Positions 16,519 to 24,975 of a stretch of DNA of 25,948 nt are shown piece by piece. The stretch's first letter is position 1; every line of letters begins with the position of its first letter. The position numbers were made by a program, and so were the translations under genes. The DNA is from Proteobacteria bacterium UBA7420. Its GTDB lineage: Bacteria; Pseudomonadota; Gammaproteobacteria; Magnimaribacterales; D2472. The notes below the pieces were generated by a model. That model made no database searches. It had not been told where the DNA came from and saw only the letters and a program-made list of their open reading frames with translations. The DNA lies in the NCBI GenBank assembly GCA_002469975.1, contig DKMG01000062.1, positions 1 through 25,948 of the forward strand, written 5' to 3'.

Positions 16519-17232
16519 ATGCTCACTTATCTAAATCAAGAAACCCTCTGGTTCGTGGTTGTTTTATATGACCTATGTTTGGCTATATTCTTATATAGAT
16601 TTTTTGGTAAGTACGGTCTGTATTGTGCAGTCATCCTTGGCATTGTGCTCGGCAATCTACAGGGCGGAAAGATTAGCCAGCTTGATTTATTTGGATATCA
16701 GCTCAATGTCAGCATGGGCGCCATTCTTTACTCAGGTATTTATTTTGCAACAGACCTGCTCAATGAAAAATATGGCAAAACAGAGGCTAACAGGGCCGTG
16801 ATGCTTGGTTTTGTTGCCAATATTGCTGTGATGCTAACCTTAGTTTTAAGCACTCAATTCCTTCCATCTAACTTAACCGGATCTGCGGCTGAGGTGCATG
16901 ATGCAATCTCTACACTGGCCTATTACTCACCCATTTTTATCATCGGCTCTCTGACAGCCTATCTGGTAAGCCAACGATTTGACGTGTGGTTTTTTCATTG
17001 GCTAAAAAATCGTACCAATGGAAAAAAACTATGGCTAAGAAACAACCTCTCAACGATGGTCTCTCAGTTGATCGATACCCTCATTTATCAGTTTACGTGG
17101 GTGCTGGCAACCGATCTAACCTTTTCTCAGGCTTTTGGCTTGGCAGCCATTAAGTATATTTTTAAAGTTATCATCGCGCTGGTAGACACGTTCTTTATTT
17201 ACTGGGTTAGAACTTGGGACATTAAAACTTAA
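16519..17232 (+). CDS. yhhQ: Queuosine precursor transporter (VUT/YhhQ family)
   Basis: Inner-membrane transporter of the DUF165/VUT family; characterised E. coli YhhQ imports 7-deazaguanine precursors (preQ0/preQ1) for tRNA queuosine. The 237-residue protein has about six hydrophobic segments. Family signatures seen are FATDLLNEKYGKTEANRAV (about 76-94) and WLRNNLSTMVSQLIDTLIYQ (about 173-192), followed by the last helix IFKVIIALVDTFFIYWVR. It is divergent from the acyl-CoA ligase cluster and 54 bases upstream of msrB, which has its own candidate -10, so it may be a single-gene transcript. Presence implies salvage of a Q precursor, whether or not the de novo queCDEF genes exist elsewhere. 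Confidence 0.92.
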   Translation: MLTYLNQETLWFVVVLYDLCLAIFLYRFFGKYGLYCAVILGIVLGNLQGGKISQLDLFGYQLNVSMGAILYSGIYFATDLLNEKYGKTEANRAVMLGFVANIAVMLTLVLSTQFLPSNLTGSAAEVHDAISTLAYYSPIFIIGSLTAYLVSQRFDVWFFHWLKNRTNGKKLWLRNNLSTMVSQLIDTLIYQFTWVLATDLTFSQAFGLAAIKYIFKVIIALVDTFFIYWVRTWDIKT

Positions 17233-17254
17233 ATTCATGCTTGGGAAGATAGAT

Positions 17255-17260
17255 TATAAT
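17255..17260 (+). promoter_or_regulatory. Candidate -10 element for msrB and downstream genes
   Basis: A perfect TATAAT lies 26 bases before the msrB ATG, in the 54-base gap after yhhQ. The -35 region is poor (AATTCA at 17-base spacing), so activity may be weak or need a regulator. Confidence 0.4.
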
Positions 17261-17286
17261 ATCTCAATAACATTACACTAAAAGAC

Positions 17287-17694
17287 ATGAGCAATAAAAT
17301 TAATAAATCCAAAGAAGAGCTCAAAGCAGAGCTCTCGCCTGAATCTTTTTATGTGACTCAGGAAAGTGGAACTGAGAGGCCTTTTACTGGTCAGTATTGG
17401 GATCATGTAGAAGATGGAGTCTATACATGTATTTGCTGCGGCGAAAAATTATTTAAATCTGAAACAAAATTTGATGCAGGGTGTGGCTGGCCAAGCTTTT
17501 ATGAAGCTGCTGATAATGCCAAAATTAAAGAGCTAGAGGATGATTCACTGTCTCGGGTTCGCACTGAAATACGTTGCTCTAATTGCGATGCCCATCTAGG
17601 CCATGTTTTTACAGACGGTCCGCAACCAACAGGTTTAAGATATTGCGTCAACTCAGCCTCCTTAGATTTTGAAAAAGAGGATTCTGCAAATTAA
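17287..17694 (+). CDS. msrB: Peptide-methionine (R)-S-oxide reductase
   Basis: Reduces methionine-R-sulfoxide in damaged proteins using thioredoxin; cytoplasmic, as no signal peptide is seen. 135 residues, full length for a single-domain MsrB. The structural zinc site has two CxxC pairs, Cys48/Cys51 and Cys97/Cys100; the catalytic cysteine is Cys120 in LRYCVNSASL; Cys66 in DAGCGWPSFY is the likely resolving cysteine. HLGHVFTDGP (about 103) is also conserved. The ATG is preceded only by a weak AAAAGA. The stop TAA is immediately followed by the GTG start of murJ, so the two are probably co-transcribed, although they have no known functional link. Confidence 0.97.
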   Translation: MSNKINKSKEELKAELSPESFYVTQESGTERPFTGQYWDHVEDGVYTCICCGEKLFKSETKFDAGCGWPSFYEAADNAKIKELEDDSLSRVRTEIRCSNCDAHLGHVFTDGPQPTGLRYCVNSASLDFEKEDSAN

Positions 17695-19242
17695 GTGACA
17701 GCTTCAGTCGAGCGAGAATCTAATCTTCTATCAACCCTAAGGGTGGGTGGATGGACATTTGCTTCGAGAGTAGCAGGCTTAGTCAGAGATATCTTCACCA
17801 CCAACCTTCTTGGGGCCAGCGTATTTCACGACATCTTTGTGGTGGTGCTTAAAATACCCAATGTTTTTAGAAGATTTTTTGCTGAAGGAGCATTCAGCCA
17901 AGCCTTTATACCAATATATTCAGAGTACCTAGGAAAAGAAGATAGAGCTGAAAGCCAGAAATTTTTAAATGCCTTAGCTGGACTGCTGCTCACCACCTTA
18001 TTTATTTTTACAATCCTTGCTCTTATTTTTGCACCAGTATTTATTTTAATTTTTGCTCCAGGTTTTTATTTTGAGAGTGAGACTCAAGAGCTAGCTGTCA
18101 ATATTTTAAGAATTATGTTTCCTTATTTGGGGCTGATTTCTTTAGTGGCTTTTGCATCAGGAATTCAAAACTCACATCAAAAATTTTCTGTACCAGCCGC
18201 AACCCCATTAATTTTTAATTTCAGTTTAATTCTTGCAGCAGCACTGGTCGCACCCAAAATGGAAGTTCCTGTCATGGCTCTGGCTTGGGGCGTTCTGCTA
18301 GCAGGTATTTTGCAGTTGTTATTCCAGATTGCGCCTCTTGCTGCTTTAAAAAAAGTACCCATTCCAAGACTAGACTTCAACAACCCAGGGCAGCAAAAAT
18401 TTCTTATATTGATATTGCCTGCCATCCTCGCCGGAGGCATTGCTCAGATCAATTTACTGGTGGATACGATCTTCGCCTCTCTCTTGATTACTGGTAGCCC
18501 CACCTGGCTGTATGTGTCTGATCGACTGATACAGTTCCCCTTAGGCATCTTTGCAATCGCTATAGGAACAGTGCTGCTACCAACCTTGGCCAAATCTTTT
18601 GCACAAAAAGATTTAGGAGATTTCAGATCACAATTAGAAAAGGCATTTAAGCTCATCGTTTTTCTCTCCATCCCATCGGTGATAGGTTTAATTTTATTTG
18701 CTCAGCCATTGCTGGCAACAATTTTTCAAAGAGGTGCATTCCTTTGGGCTGATGTGGAACAATCTAGCTTGAGTCTTATTGCTTTTGCTGGAGGCTTACC
18801 TTTTTTTATGGCAATGAAAGTCTTGGTACCAGCATTTTTTGCTAGGCAAGATACTAAAACACCAATGCTCATTGCTCTTTTTAGTTTAAGTTTAAATATA
18901 GTGCTAAATTATTTCTTAGCATTTCATTTGCAATATGGTCACCTAGGACTAGCGTTGGCTAGCTCAATTGCTTCAGTCTTAAGTGTTACCTTTTTATGTG
19001 TATTGTTAGCCAAGCAAGAGTTAATTTCCTTTCAAATCCTGATCAGCTCTTTTGCATTAAAGATATTGGTAGCCAGTATCGCGTTAGTTCTTTTTCTTGT
19101 ATTTATGAGCAATGCAATGAGTTTTGAGACGCTAAATGAGACCCAAAGAATTACACATCTATTATTTGTTTTGCTGACCTCCATAATTATTTATTTTGGT
19201 GCAAGCTATTGCTTAGGCATCAAAATGAGGGATTTTAAATAA
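17695..19242 (+). CDS. murJ: Lipid II flippase MurJ
   Basis: Essential inner-membrane flippase of the MOP exporter superfamily that moves lipid II to the periplasmic face for peptidoglycan synthesis. 515 residues with about 14 hydrophobic segments. The N-terminal region SRVAGLVRDIF ... KIPNVFRRFFAEGAFSQAF is diagnostic; residues equivalent to E. coli Arg18, Arg24, Asp39 and Arg52 are Arg25, Arg31, Asp46 and Arg59. The start is GTG, directly after the msrB TAA, with GAGG about 14 bases upstream; it places about seven extra residues before the E. coli start. Its stop overlaps the ribF start by one base (TAATG). The following ribF-ileS-lspA-ispH order is standard for gammaproteobacteria. Confidence 0.96.
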   Translation: MTASVERESNLLSTLRVGGWTFASRVAGLVRDIFTTNLLGASVFHDIFVVVLKIPNVFRRFFAEGAFSQAFIPIYSEYLGKEDRAESQKFLNALAGLLLTTLFIFTILALIFAPVFILIFAPGFYFESETQELAVNILRIMFPYLGLISLVAFASGIQNSHQKFSVPAATPLIFNFSLILAAALVAPKMEVPVMALAWGVLLAGILQLLFQIAPLAALKKVPIPRLDFNNPGQQKFLILILPAILAGGIAQINLLVDTIFASLLITGSPTWLYVSDRLIQFPLGIFAIAIGTVLLPTLAKSFAQKDLGDFRSQLEKAFKLIVFLSIPSVIGLILFAQPLLATIFQRGAFLWADVEQSSLSLIAFAGGLPFFMAMKVLVPAFFARQDTKTPMLIALFSLSLNIVLNYFLAFHLQYGHLGLALASSIASVLSVTFLCVLLAKQELISFQILISSFALKILVASIALVLFLVFMSNAMSFETLNETQRITHLLFVLLTSIIIYFGASYCLGIKMRDFK

Positions 19243-20186
19243 TGTATTTGATTAGAGGTATAGGTAATCTCTCAGAATTTAAGAGACAATTTCCTGATCA
19301 AGCTATGAGCGGAACTATTGGAAATTTTGATGGCTTGCATATAGGCCATCAAGCTATTTTAGATCAAGTAAAAGACAAGGCTCATGCAAGCGCAAGCGCT
19401 TCGTTGGTTTTTTTTACAGAACCCCATGCGTCTGAGTATTTTGCCTTGGAGCAAGATTCAGCTGACCCACCACCAAGAATTTGTCCTTGGAGAGAGAAGG
19501 TTAAGCTGTTAAGTGACTTTGGGATTGATTTTGCATTTTTTTTACAATTCAATCGCTCACTGAAAACTATGACACCAGAATTATTTTTAGAGCAGGTGTT
19601 ATCTCAAGTCAATTTAAAACACCTCATTATTGGTGATGATTTTAGATTTGGAGCTAAACGTGCTGGAGACTTTGATCTGTTAAGAGAGTGGGGTGACCAG
19701 AGCGGCACCGAAGTCATCGCTCATTCAACTGTTTTATTAAAAAATGAAAGAATCAGCTCTACAAGAATTAGATCTGCCTTGCTGCAAAGTGATTTTGTTC
19801 TAGCAGAGCAGCTACTTGGTCGTCCTTATACTTTTTCAGGAAAAGTAGTTTTTGGTCAACAAATAGGCCGTTCTATTGGAATACCAACAGCAAATTTATG
19901 GATTCCCAGGCAGAGATTGCCTATTGCGGGAGTCTACGCTGTAACATGCTCTATTGAAGGAAAAACATACAAAGGCATTGCCAATATGGGTATTAGGCCT
20001 ACTGTTGGAGGAACTAAGCCGGTGCTTGAGGTGCACATATTTGATTTTGATCAGCTTGTGTATGGAAAAAGATTAATCGTAGAATTCAAAAATAAGCTTC
20101 GAGATGAAAAGAAATTTGATAACATTGCTCTTTTAAAAGAGCAGATCCTCACAGATATCTCTAAAGCCAAAAAAATACTGGAATAA
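19242..20186 (+). CDS. ribF: Bifunctional riboflavin kinase / FMN adenylyltransferase
   Basis: Converts riboflavin to FMN and FMN to FAD. The 314-residue protein has the usual two domains: an N-terminal nucleotidyltransferase with GNFDGLHIGHQ (HIGH-type motif at 33-36) and ISSTRIRSAL (171-180), and a C-terminal flavokinase domain from about 190 with GRSIGIPTANL (209-219) and the conserved GVYAVTC and GIANMGIRPTV stretches. ATG overlaps the murJ stop by one base; an AGGGA lies about 11 bases upstream. Six bases separate it from ileS. The product supplies FAD to LpdA and FMN to flavoproteins such as the LLM enzyme in this window. Confidence 0.97.
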   Translation: MYLIRGIGNLSEFKRQFPDQAMSGTIGNFDGLHIGHQAILDQVKDKAHASASASLVFFTEPHASEYFALEQDSADPPPRICPWREKVKLLSDFGIDFAFFLQFNRSLKTMTPELFLEQVLSQVNLKHLIIGDDFRFGAKRAGDFDLLREWGDQSGTEVIAHSTVLLKNERISSTRIRSALLQSDFVLAEQLLGRPYTFSGKVVFGQQIGRSIGIPTANLWIPRQRLPIAGVYAVTCSIEGKTYKGIANMGIRPTVGGTKPVLEVHIFDFDQLVYGKRLIVEFKNKLRDEKKFDNIALLKEQILTDISKAKKILE

Positions 20187-20192
20187 TTTCAT

Positions 20193-22964
20193 ATGAGCAA
20201 AGATTATCGGGATACTTTAAATCTCCCACAAACTGATTTATCCATGAAGGCAGGCCTCTCAAAAAAAGAGCCAGAGCTTTTGGATTATTGGAACTCAATA
20301 GATCTTTACTCGAAAATTAGAGAGCAAAACAAGGGCAAAACTCAATATATTTTGCATGACGGACCTCCTTATGCCAATGGTGATATTCATTTGGGTCATT
20401 CAGTGAACAAGGTTTTGAAAGACATTACTATTAAATTCCAAAGCCTGATTGGCAAAGATGCGCCATACGTTCCCGGGTGGGATTGTCACGGACTACCTAT
20501 AGAATTAAACATTGAAAAAAAGCATGGTAAAAATAGTGATCTTGTAAAAAATAAAGACACTTTTATTAAAGCTTGCAGAGAGTATGCCCAGTCTCAAGTT
20601 GATAAACAGAAAGCAGATTTTATTCGTCTGGGTGTTTTAGGGGATTGGCAAAACCCGTATCTATCTCTCAATAAATCCTTTGAAGCAGATACAGTCAGAG
20701 CATTAGGAAGAATTGTGGCAAATGGCCATTTAGAAAAAGGAGAGAAGCCAGTGCATTGGTGCATGGATTGCCGATCTGCATTGGCAGAAGCAGAGGTGGA
20801 GTATCAAGATAAAACCTCTCACTCTATTGATGTAAAGTTTTTAGTTTTGCCTGAGTATCTTAAGGAAGTTTGCACTGCTTTTGGTGTTTCATCTCTGCCA
20901 GAAATCTCAGTGGTTATTTGGACCACCACGCCATGGACCATTCCATCAAATGTTGCTGTTTGCATCAATGAAAATTTTAATTATGTTCTTGTAGATACGC
21001 AGCAAGGATATTTAGTGATTGCAGAAGGCCTAGTGGATGAATGCTCTATTCGATGGAATATGGAGCTGAAGATTCTTGGAACAGTCCTTGGAAAAAATCT
21101 AGGCAATATTAGCCTTAAGCATCCTCTTTACGAGAGACAATCCAAAGTCTTACTTGGCGAACATGTGACAACTGAAAATGGAACAGGGTGCGTTCACACT
21201 GCTCCAGCTCATGGATTGGATGATTATTTTATTTGCATTCAACATCAACTCGAGTCCATTAAGGCCTTGGATAATAGAGGTATTTTTAAAGAGGACTATG
21301 GTGAGTTAGCAGGACTTAGTACCGGCAAGGGTGACCCAGTAGTAATTGAGCTATTGCAAGCATCTAATACTTTGATTGCCACCAAAGAGTATGACCATTC
21401 ATACCCGCATTGCTGGAGGCATAAATCCCCACTCATATTCATGTCTACACCTCAGTGGTTTATCTCAATGAAAAAATCAGGATTAGTGGATGGCGCAATC
21501 AGTGCAGTATCCCAAGTGACATGGGAGCCAGAGTGGGGCGCTCAGAGAATCTTATCCATGCTGGAAGATCGCCCAGATTGGTGTATTTCTCGACAAAGAA
21601 ACTGGGGAGTGCCAATCCCGCTTATTATTCACAATGAGACAGGCGAGATACATCCAAAGCAAAACCTGTTGTTCAATGATATTGCTGATGTTATTGAAAG
21701 AGAGGGGATAGAAGGCTGGGATAACTTAGATCTAGGCACACTGATTGATGATGCTGATTCTTATCTAAAAGTTAGAGATACTCTGGATGTATGGTTTGAC
21801 TCTGGCGTCACCCATATGTGCGTTCTAGATAAGCTATATGGGGCAGATGTTGTTGCTGATTTGTACTTAGAGGGCTCGGATCAGCATCGAGGGTGGTTTC
21901 AATCCTCTCTACTGACAGGAATTGCGATCAATGGTATGCCTCCCTATAAATCAGTGTTGACTCACGGATTTGTTGTAGATGAAGAGGGAAGAAAGCAGTC
22001 GAAATCCTTAGGCAATGTAATCTCTCCTCAGAAAATCTGGGACACTTTGGGGGCTGATATCCTACGTCTATGGATAGCCTCTACTGATTTTAGGAGTGAA
22101 ATGGTTGCCTCCGATGAGATTTTTAAAAGGGTGTCTGATCAATATCGACGTATTAGAAATACCTTTAGATTTTTATTGGGCAACATCAATGATTTTAACT
22201 CACAAACTGATGGGCTAGAGCTTAATAACTTAATAGAGCTAGACAAATGGATTCTCCTAGAATGCAAGCAACTCCAACTTGATGTATTAGAGCACTATAA
22301 AACTTATTCCTATCATCTAGTGGTCCAGCGAATTCATAATTTTTGCGTTAATGAGCTGGGAGGCACTTACTTAGACATTATCAAGGATAGGCAATATACA
22401 ACTCAGAAGGATTCTGAGATCAGGAGATCGGCTCAAACAGCTATCAAGCTAATGGTTGATCAATTGGTAATTTTGATCTCACCTATTCTTTCATTTACAG
22501 CAGAAGAAATTTGGCAAAATGATGCTGAGCTTTCCCAGGCAAAACCCTCAGTCTTTCTTGCAGAGTTAACAAATATTCCTGAGTTAAAAAGTAACCTTGA
22601 TAGCAAGGAGTGGAAAAGACTGTTAGAAATAAAAGATTTTGTTAATCAAAGAATTGAGGAATCGCGAAATACGGGTGAAATCAAAGGATCTTTAGATACC
22701 TCTATAGAATTAACAGCCAGTCCCGAGGATATGCAGCTTCTTGTCACCATCGCCAATGAACTTCATTTTTTCTTGATTGTTTCTTCATGTAGTCTCTTAG
22801 AAGGAAATACTTTGGCAGTGAGCATCAAACCTTCTGAGTATGAAAAATGCACAAGATGCTGGCATCGCAATAATAGCGTAGGCACTAGCTCCAAGCATCC
22901 TGAGCTTTGCTCAAGGTGCGAGCTCAACGTTGATGGCGCTGGCGAGGATAGAAAATTTGCCTAG
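20193..22964 (+). CDS. ileS: Isoleucyl-tRNA synthetase
   Basis: Class I aminoacyl-tRNA synthetase charging tRNA-Ile. 923 residues, slightly shorter than E. coli IleS (938). The catalytic HIGH motif is HLGH at 66-69 in DGPPYANGDIHLGHS; the editing (CP1) domain includes WTTTPWTIPSN and GTGCVHTAPAHGLDDY with the conserved Asp; WCISRQRNWGVPIPL is present; and the signature loop is KQSKS (601-605) rather than KMSKS. The C-terminal zinc finger has Cys886/Cys889 and Cys906/Cys909, placing it with the bacterial-type (mupirocin-sensitive clade by usual classification) enzymes; sensitivity itself cannot be read. It sits between ribF and lspA, and its 3' end overlaps the lspA start. Confidence 0.97.
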   Translation: MSKDYRDTLNLPQTDLSMKAGLSKKEPELLDYWNSIDLYSKIREQNKGKTQYILHDGPPYANGDIHLGHSVNKVLKDITIKFQSLIGKDAPYVPGWDCHGLPIELNIEKKHGKNSDLVKNKDTFIKACREYAQSQVDKQKADFIRLGVLGDWQNPYLSLNKSFEADTVRALGRIVANGHLEKGEKPVHWCMDCRSALAEAEVEYQDKTSHSIDVKFLVLPEYLKEVCTAFGVSSLPEISVVIWTTTPWTIPSNVAVCINENFNYVLVDTQQGYLVIAEGLVDECSIRWNMELKILGTVLGKNLGNISLKHPLYERQSKVLLGEHVTTENGTGCVHTAPAHGLDDYFICIQHQLESIKALDNRGIFKEDYGELAGLSTGKGDPVVIELLQASNTLIATKEYDHSYPHCWRHKSPLIFMSTPQWFISMKKSGLVDGAISAVSQVTWEPEWGAQRILSMLEDRPDWCISRQRNWGVPIPLIIHNETGEIHPKQNLLFNDIADVIEREGIEGWDNLDLGTLIDDADSYLKVRDTLDVWFDSGVTHMCVLDKLYGADVVADLYLEGSDQHRGWFQSSLLTGIAINGMPPYKSVLTHGFVVDEEGRKQSKSLGNVISPQKIWDTLGADILRLWIASTDFRSEMVASDEIFKRVSDQYRRIRNTFRFLLGNINDFNSQTDGLELNNLIELDKWILLECKQLQLDVLEHYKTYSYHLVVQRIHNFCVNELGGTYLDIIKDRQYTTQKDSEIRRSAQTAIKLMVDQLVILISPILSFTAEEIWQNDAELSQAKPSVFLAELTNIPELKSNLDSKEWKRLLEIKDFVNQRIEESRNTGEIKGSLDTSIELTASPEDMQLLVTIANELHFFLIVSSCSLLEGNTLAVSIKPSEYEKCTRCWHRNNSVGTSSKHPELCSRCELNVDGAGEDRKFA
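22944..22948 (+). promoter_or_regulatory. Ribosome binding site favouring the lspA TTG start
   Basis: GAGGA within the 3' end of ileS lies eight bases before the TTG at 22957. The upstream candidate starts (TTG 22930, ATG 22933) have no such site. Confidence 0.5.
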
Positions 22965-23433
22965 CCTAAAATTTGAGTACTTCACCATTGTATTGCTGAT
23001 CACAATTGATCTTGTCTCAAAATTGATGGCTGAGAATTACTTGGCCTTTGGTGAAAGTATTGGTTTTATACCATTCGTTGATCTCTTGCTGGTTTTTAAT
23101 TCTGGAATTGCATTTAGCATGCTAGATTTTAATAATGCATTTACCAGCTATGGTCTTCTATTTCTGGGCATTGCTTTGGTTGCATATCTCCATTCGATGT
23201 TGCGCATAGAGAAGGTCTTACTCAATAGATACGCTTTAATTCTCATTCTTGCTGGCGCTATAGGCAATCTTATTGACCGATCAATGGATGGTGTAGTCAC
23301 AGATTTTTTATATTTCTATATTGGCAATACCTCTTTTTTCATTTTTAATTTAGCAGATGCTTTTATTAGCATTGGAGCAGTTATATTCTTTGGCTCAGAA
23401 TTAAAAAAATATCTTGGCTCTAAAGCATTATGA
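22957..23433 (+). CDS. lspA: Lipoprotein signal peptidase (signal peptidase II)
   Basis: Inner-membrane aspartyl protease that removes the signal peptide of lipid-modified prolipoproteins. From the TTG at 22957 it has 158 residues (E. coli 164), with four hydrophobic segments. The catalytic aspartates are in GNLIDRSMDG (Asp107) and FNLADAFISIG (Asp134); VFNSGIAFSM matches the conserved N-x-G-x-A-F stretch. I chose the TTG because GAGGA sits eight bases upstream, giving an eight-base overlap with ileS; an ATG at 22933 would add eight residues and cannot be excluded. Its stop overlaps the ispH start in ATGA. The predicted small lipoprotein in this window would be one of its substrates. Confidence 0.92.
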   Translation: MPSLKFEYFTIVLLITIDLVSKLMAENYLAFGESIGFIPFVDLLLVFNSGIAFSMLDFNNAFTSYGLLFLGIALVAYLHSMLRIEKVLLNRYALILILAGAIGNLIDRSMDGVVTDFLYFYIGNTSFFIFNLADAFISIGAVIFFGSELKKYLGSKAL

Positions 23434-24371
23434 AAAAAAAGATTATATTGGCTAATCCAAGGGGGTTTTGCGCTGGTGTAGATCGCGCTATAGATATTGT
23501 CAATCAAGCTCTCATCAAATTTGGGTCTCCGATTTATGTGCGTCATGAAGTGGTACATAACAAAACAGTGGTTGAGGAGCTCAAAGCTAAAGGGGTTATT
23601 TTTGTAGATGAGTTAGATGAGGTGCCTGAGTCAGCGCATGTCATTTTTAGCGCCCATGGAGTTTCAGCGAAAGTTGAGCAAGAAGCCGCTGATTATAAGC
23701 TTCGCTCATACGATGCAACTTGCCCCTTAGTCACCAAGGTTCACAGTGAGGTGCAACGACATGCAAGGGCTGGCAGAGATATTATTTTAATAGGTCATGA
23801 TGGGCATCCAGAGGTAGAGGGTACCTTGGGTAGACATCATCCAGAGGATTCAGGCAGCAAGATTTATTTAGTTCAAAATGAAGAGGAGGCTAACTTATTG
23901 ATAGTGCAACAGCCTAAAAATCTTGCATACGTAACACAGACTACCTTGAGTCTTGACGATACCAATTTTATTGTGTCAATTTTATATGATAGATTTCCTC
24001 ATATTCTTAAACCTAAAAGTTCAGATATTTGCTATGCCACTCAAAACAGACAGGATGCTGTTAAGCAGCTTGCTCTGGAATCTGAATTTATAGTGGTCAT
24101 TGGCTCCAGTAATAGCTCTAACTCTAACCGCCTAAAAGAGCTTGCGGAGAATTGTGGAACTCCCTCTATTTTAATTGATGACAAAGATGAGCTTGTATTT
24201 CAAAACCTAGCCAACTATCAGAAAATTGGTGTAACCGCTGGCGCATCTGCTCCCGAGTCTGTTGTGCAGGGTGTTGTTGAGGCCTTATGCGACACCTTGA
24301 ATGCAGAAGCTATCGAGCTTGGTGAAAATAAAGAAGATATATTCTTTCGTCTGCCCCCTGAATTACGTTAA
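23430..24371 (+). CDS. ispH: 4-hydroxy-3-methylbut-2-enyl diphosphate reductase
   Basis: Last enzyme of the MEP pathway: an iron-sulfur reductase making IPP and DMAPP from HMBPP. 313 residues, as in E. coli (316). The [4Fe-4S] ligands are Cys14 (NPRGFCAGVDRA), Cys98 (YDATCPLVTK) and Cys201 (SDICYATQNRQ); catalytic Glu128 is in GHPEVEGT, with His43 and His126 also conserved. It starts four bases inside lspA (ATGA). In many gammaproteobacteria fkpB lies between lspA and ispH; it is absent here. A 67-base gap with a weak hairpin (6-base arms at 24385-24400, no T-run) separates it from ampD. Confidence 0.97.
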   Translation: MKKKIILANPRGFCAGVDRAIDIVNQALIKFGSPIYVRHEVVHNKTVVEELKAKGVIFVDELDEVPESAHVIFSAHGVSAKVEQEAADYKLRSYDATCPLVTKVHSEVQRHARAGRDIILIGHDGHPEVEGTLGRHHPEDSGSKIYLVQNEEEANLLIVQQPKNLAYVTQTTLSLDDTNFIVSILYDRFPHILKPKSSDICYATQNRQDAVKQLALESEFIVVIGSSNSSNSNRLKELAENCGTPSILIDDKDELVFQNLANYQKIGVTAGASAPESVVQGVVEALCDTLNAEAIELGENKEDIFFRLPPELR

Positions 24372-24438
24372 TTAAAAATGCGTTATTGCTGAAGAGCAAT
24401 CCCATCCATTAAACTATTCGAATGGTTAATCAAAACTC

Positions 24439-24975
24439 ATGAGAGCTGTAGGCGGCATTATCGAAGGAATAGAGTTCATCGAATCGCCAAACTTCAATCA
24501 TCGCCCTGAGCCTGTAATGATTAACCTCATTGTCATCCACGCCATTAGCCTACCTCCTCAAAACTACGACACAAAGCTGATCACAGATTTCTTTCTTAAT
24601 AGACTGGCGCCAGGACAAGACCCATACTTAAAAAACATATGCCATCTCAAAGTTTCTTCTCATTTTTTGATCACCAGAGAGGGCGATCTAATTCAGCTGG
24701 TTCCACTGCATAAAAGAGCATGGCATGCAGGCATTTCACAGTTTGAAGATCAAGAGAATTGCAATGATTTTTCTATTGGCATTGAGTTAGAGGGCTGTGA
24801 TGAAGAGGCATTCACCCCCAATCAGTACACAAAACTTTCAGAGCTAATTAAATTTTTGAAAACGGAGTATGACATTCCCTTGGATAGAGTGGTGGGTCAC
24901 TCTGATATAGCGCCTGATAGAAAAACAGATCCAGGCCCTCATTTTAACTGGAATTTGTTAAAGTCTTTAATATGA
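24439..24975 (+). CDS. ampD: 1,6-anhydro-N-acetylmuramyl-L-alanine amidase AmpD
   Basis: Cytoplasmic zinc amidase that cleaves the peptide from anhydro-muropeptides during cell-wall recycling; in some enterobacteria and pseudomonads its loss derepresses AmpC beta-lactamase. 178 residues (E. coli 183). The zinc ligands His34 (IVIHAISLPP), His154 and Asp164 (GHSDIAPDRKTDPGP) fall at exactly the E. coli numbers, which also fixes the ATG although no ribosome binding site is seen. KRAWHAGISQF (about 92) and NDFSIGIELEG (about 108) are typical. No signal peptide, so AmpD rather than the periplasmic AmiD/AmpDh2 type. It overlaps ampG by four bases (ATGA), so import and cleavage are encoded together. 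No ampC or ampR is visible here. Confidence 0.96.
   Translation: MRAVGGIIEGIEFIESPNFNHRPEPVMINLIVIHAISLPPQNYDTKLITDFFLNRLAPGQDPYLKNICHLKVSSHFLITREGDLIQLVPLHKRAWHAGISQFEDQENCNDFSIGIELEGCDEEAFTPNQYTKLSELIKFLKTEYDIPLDRVVGHSDIAPDRKTDPGPHFNWNLLKSLI

Noticed and set aside
24385..24400. Small hairpin (ATTGCT / AGCAAT around GAAG) after ispH
   Set aside because: Only six base pairs and no T-run follow it, so I cannot call it a terminator; noted under ispH only.
24422..24442. Six-codon mini-frame (MVNQNS) whose stop overlaps the ampD start as ATGA
   Set aside because: It has no ribosome binding site, and a frame this short is expected by chance; it could be a leader peptide only if conserved in relatives.
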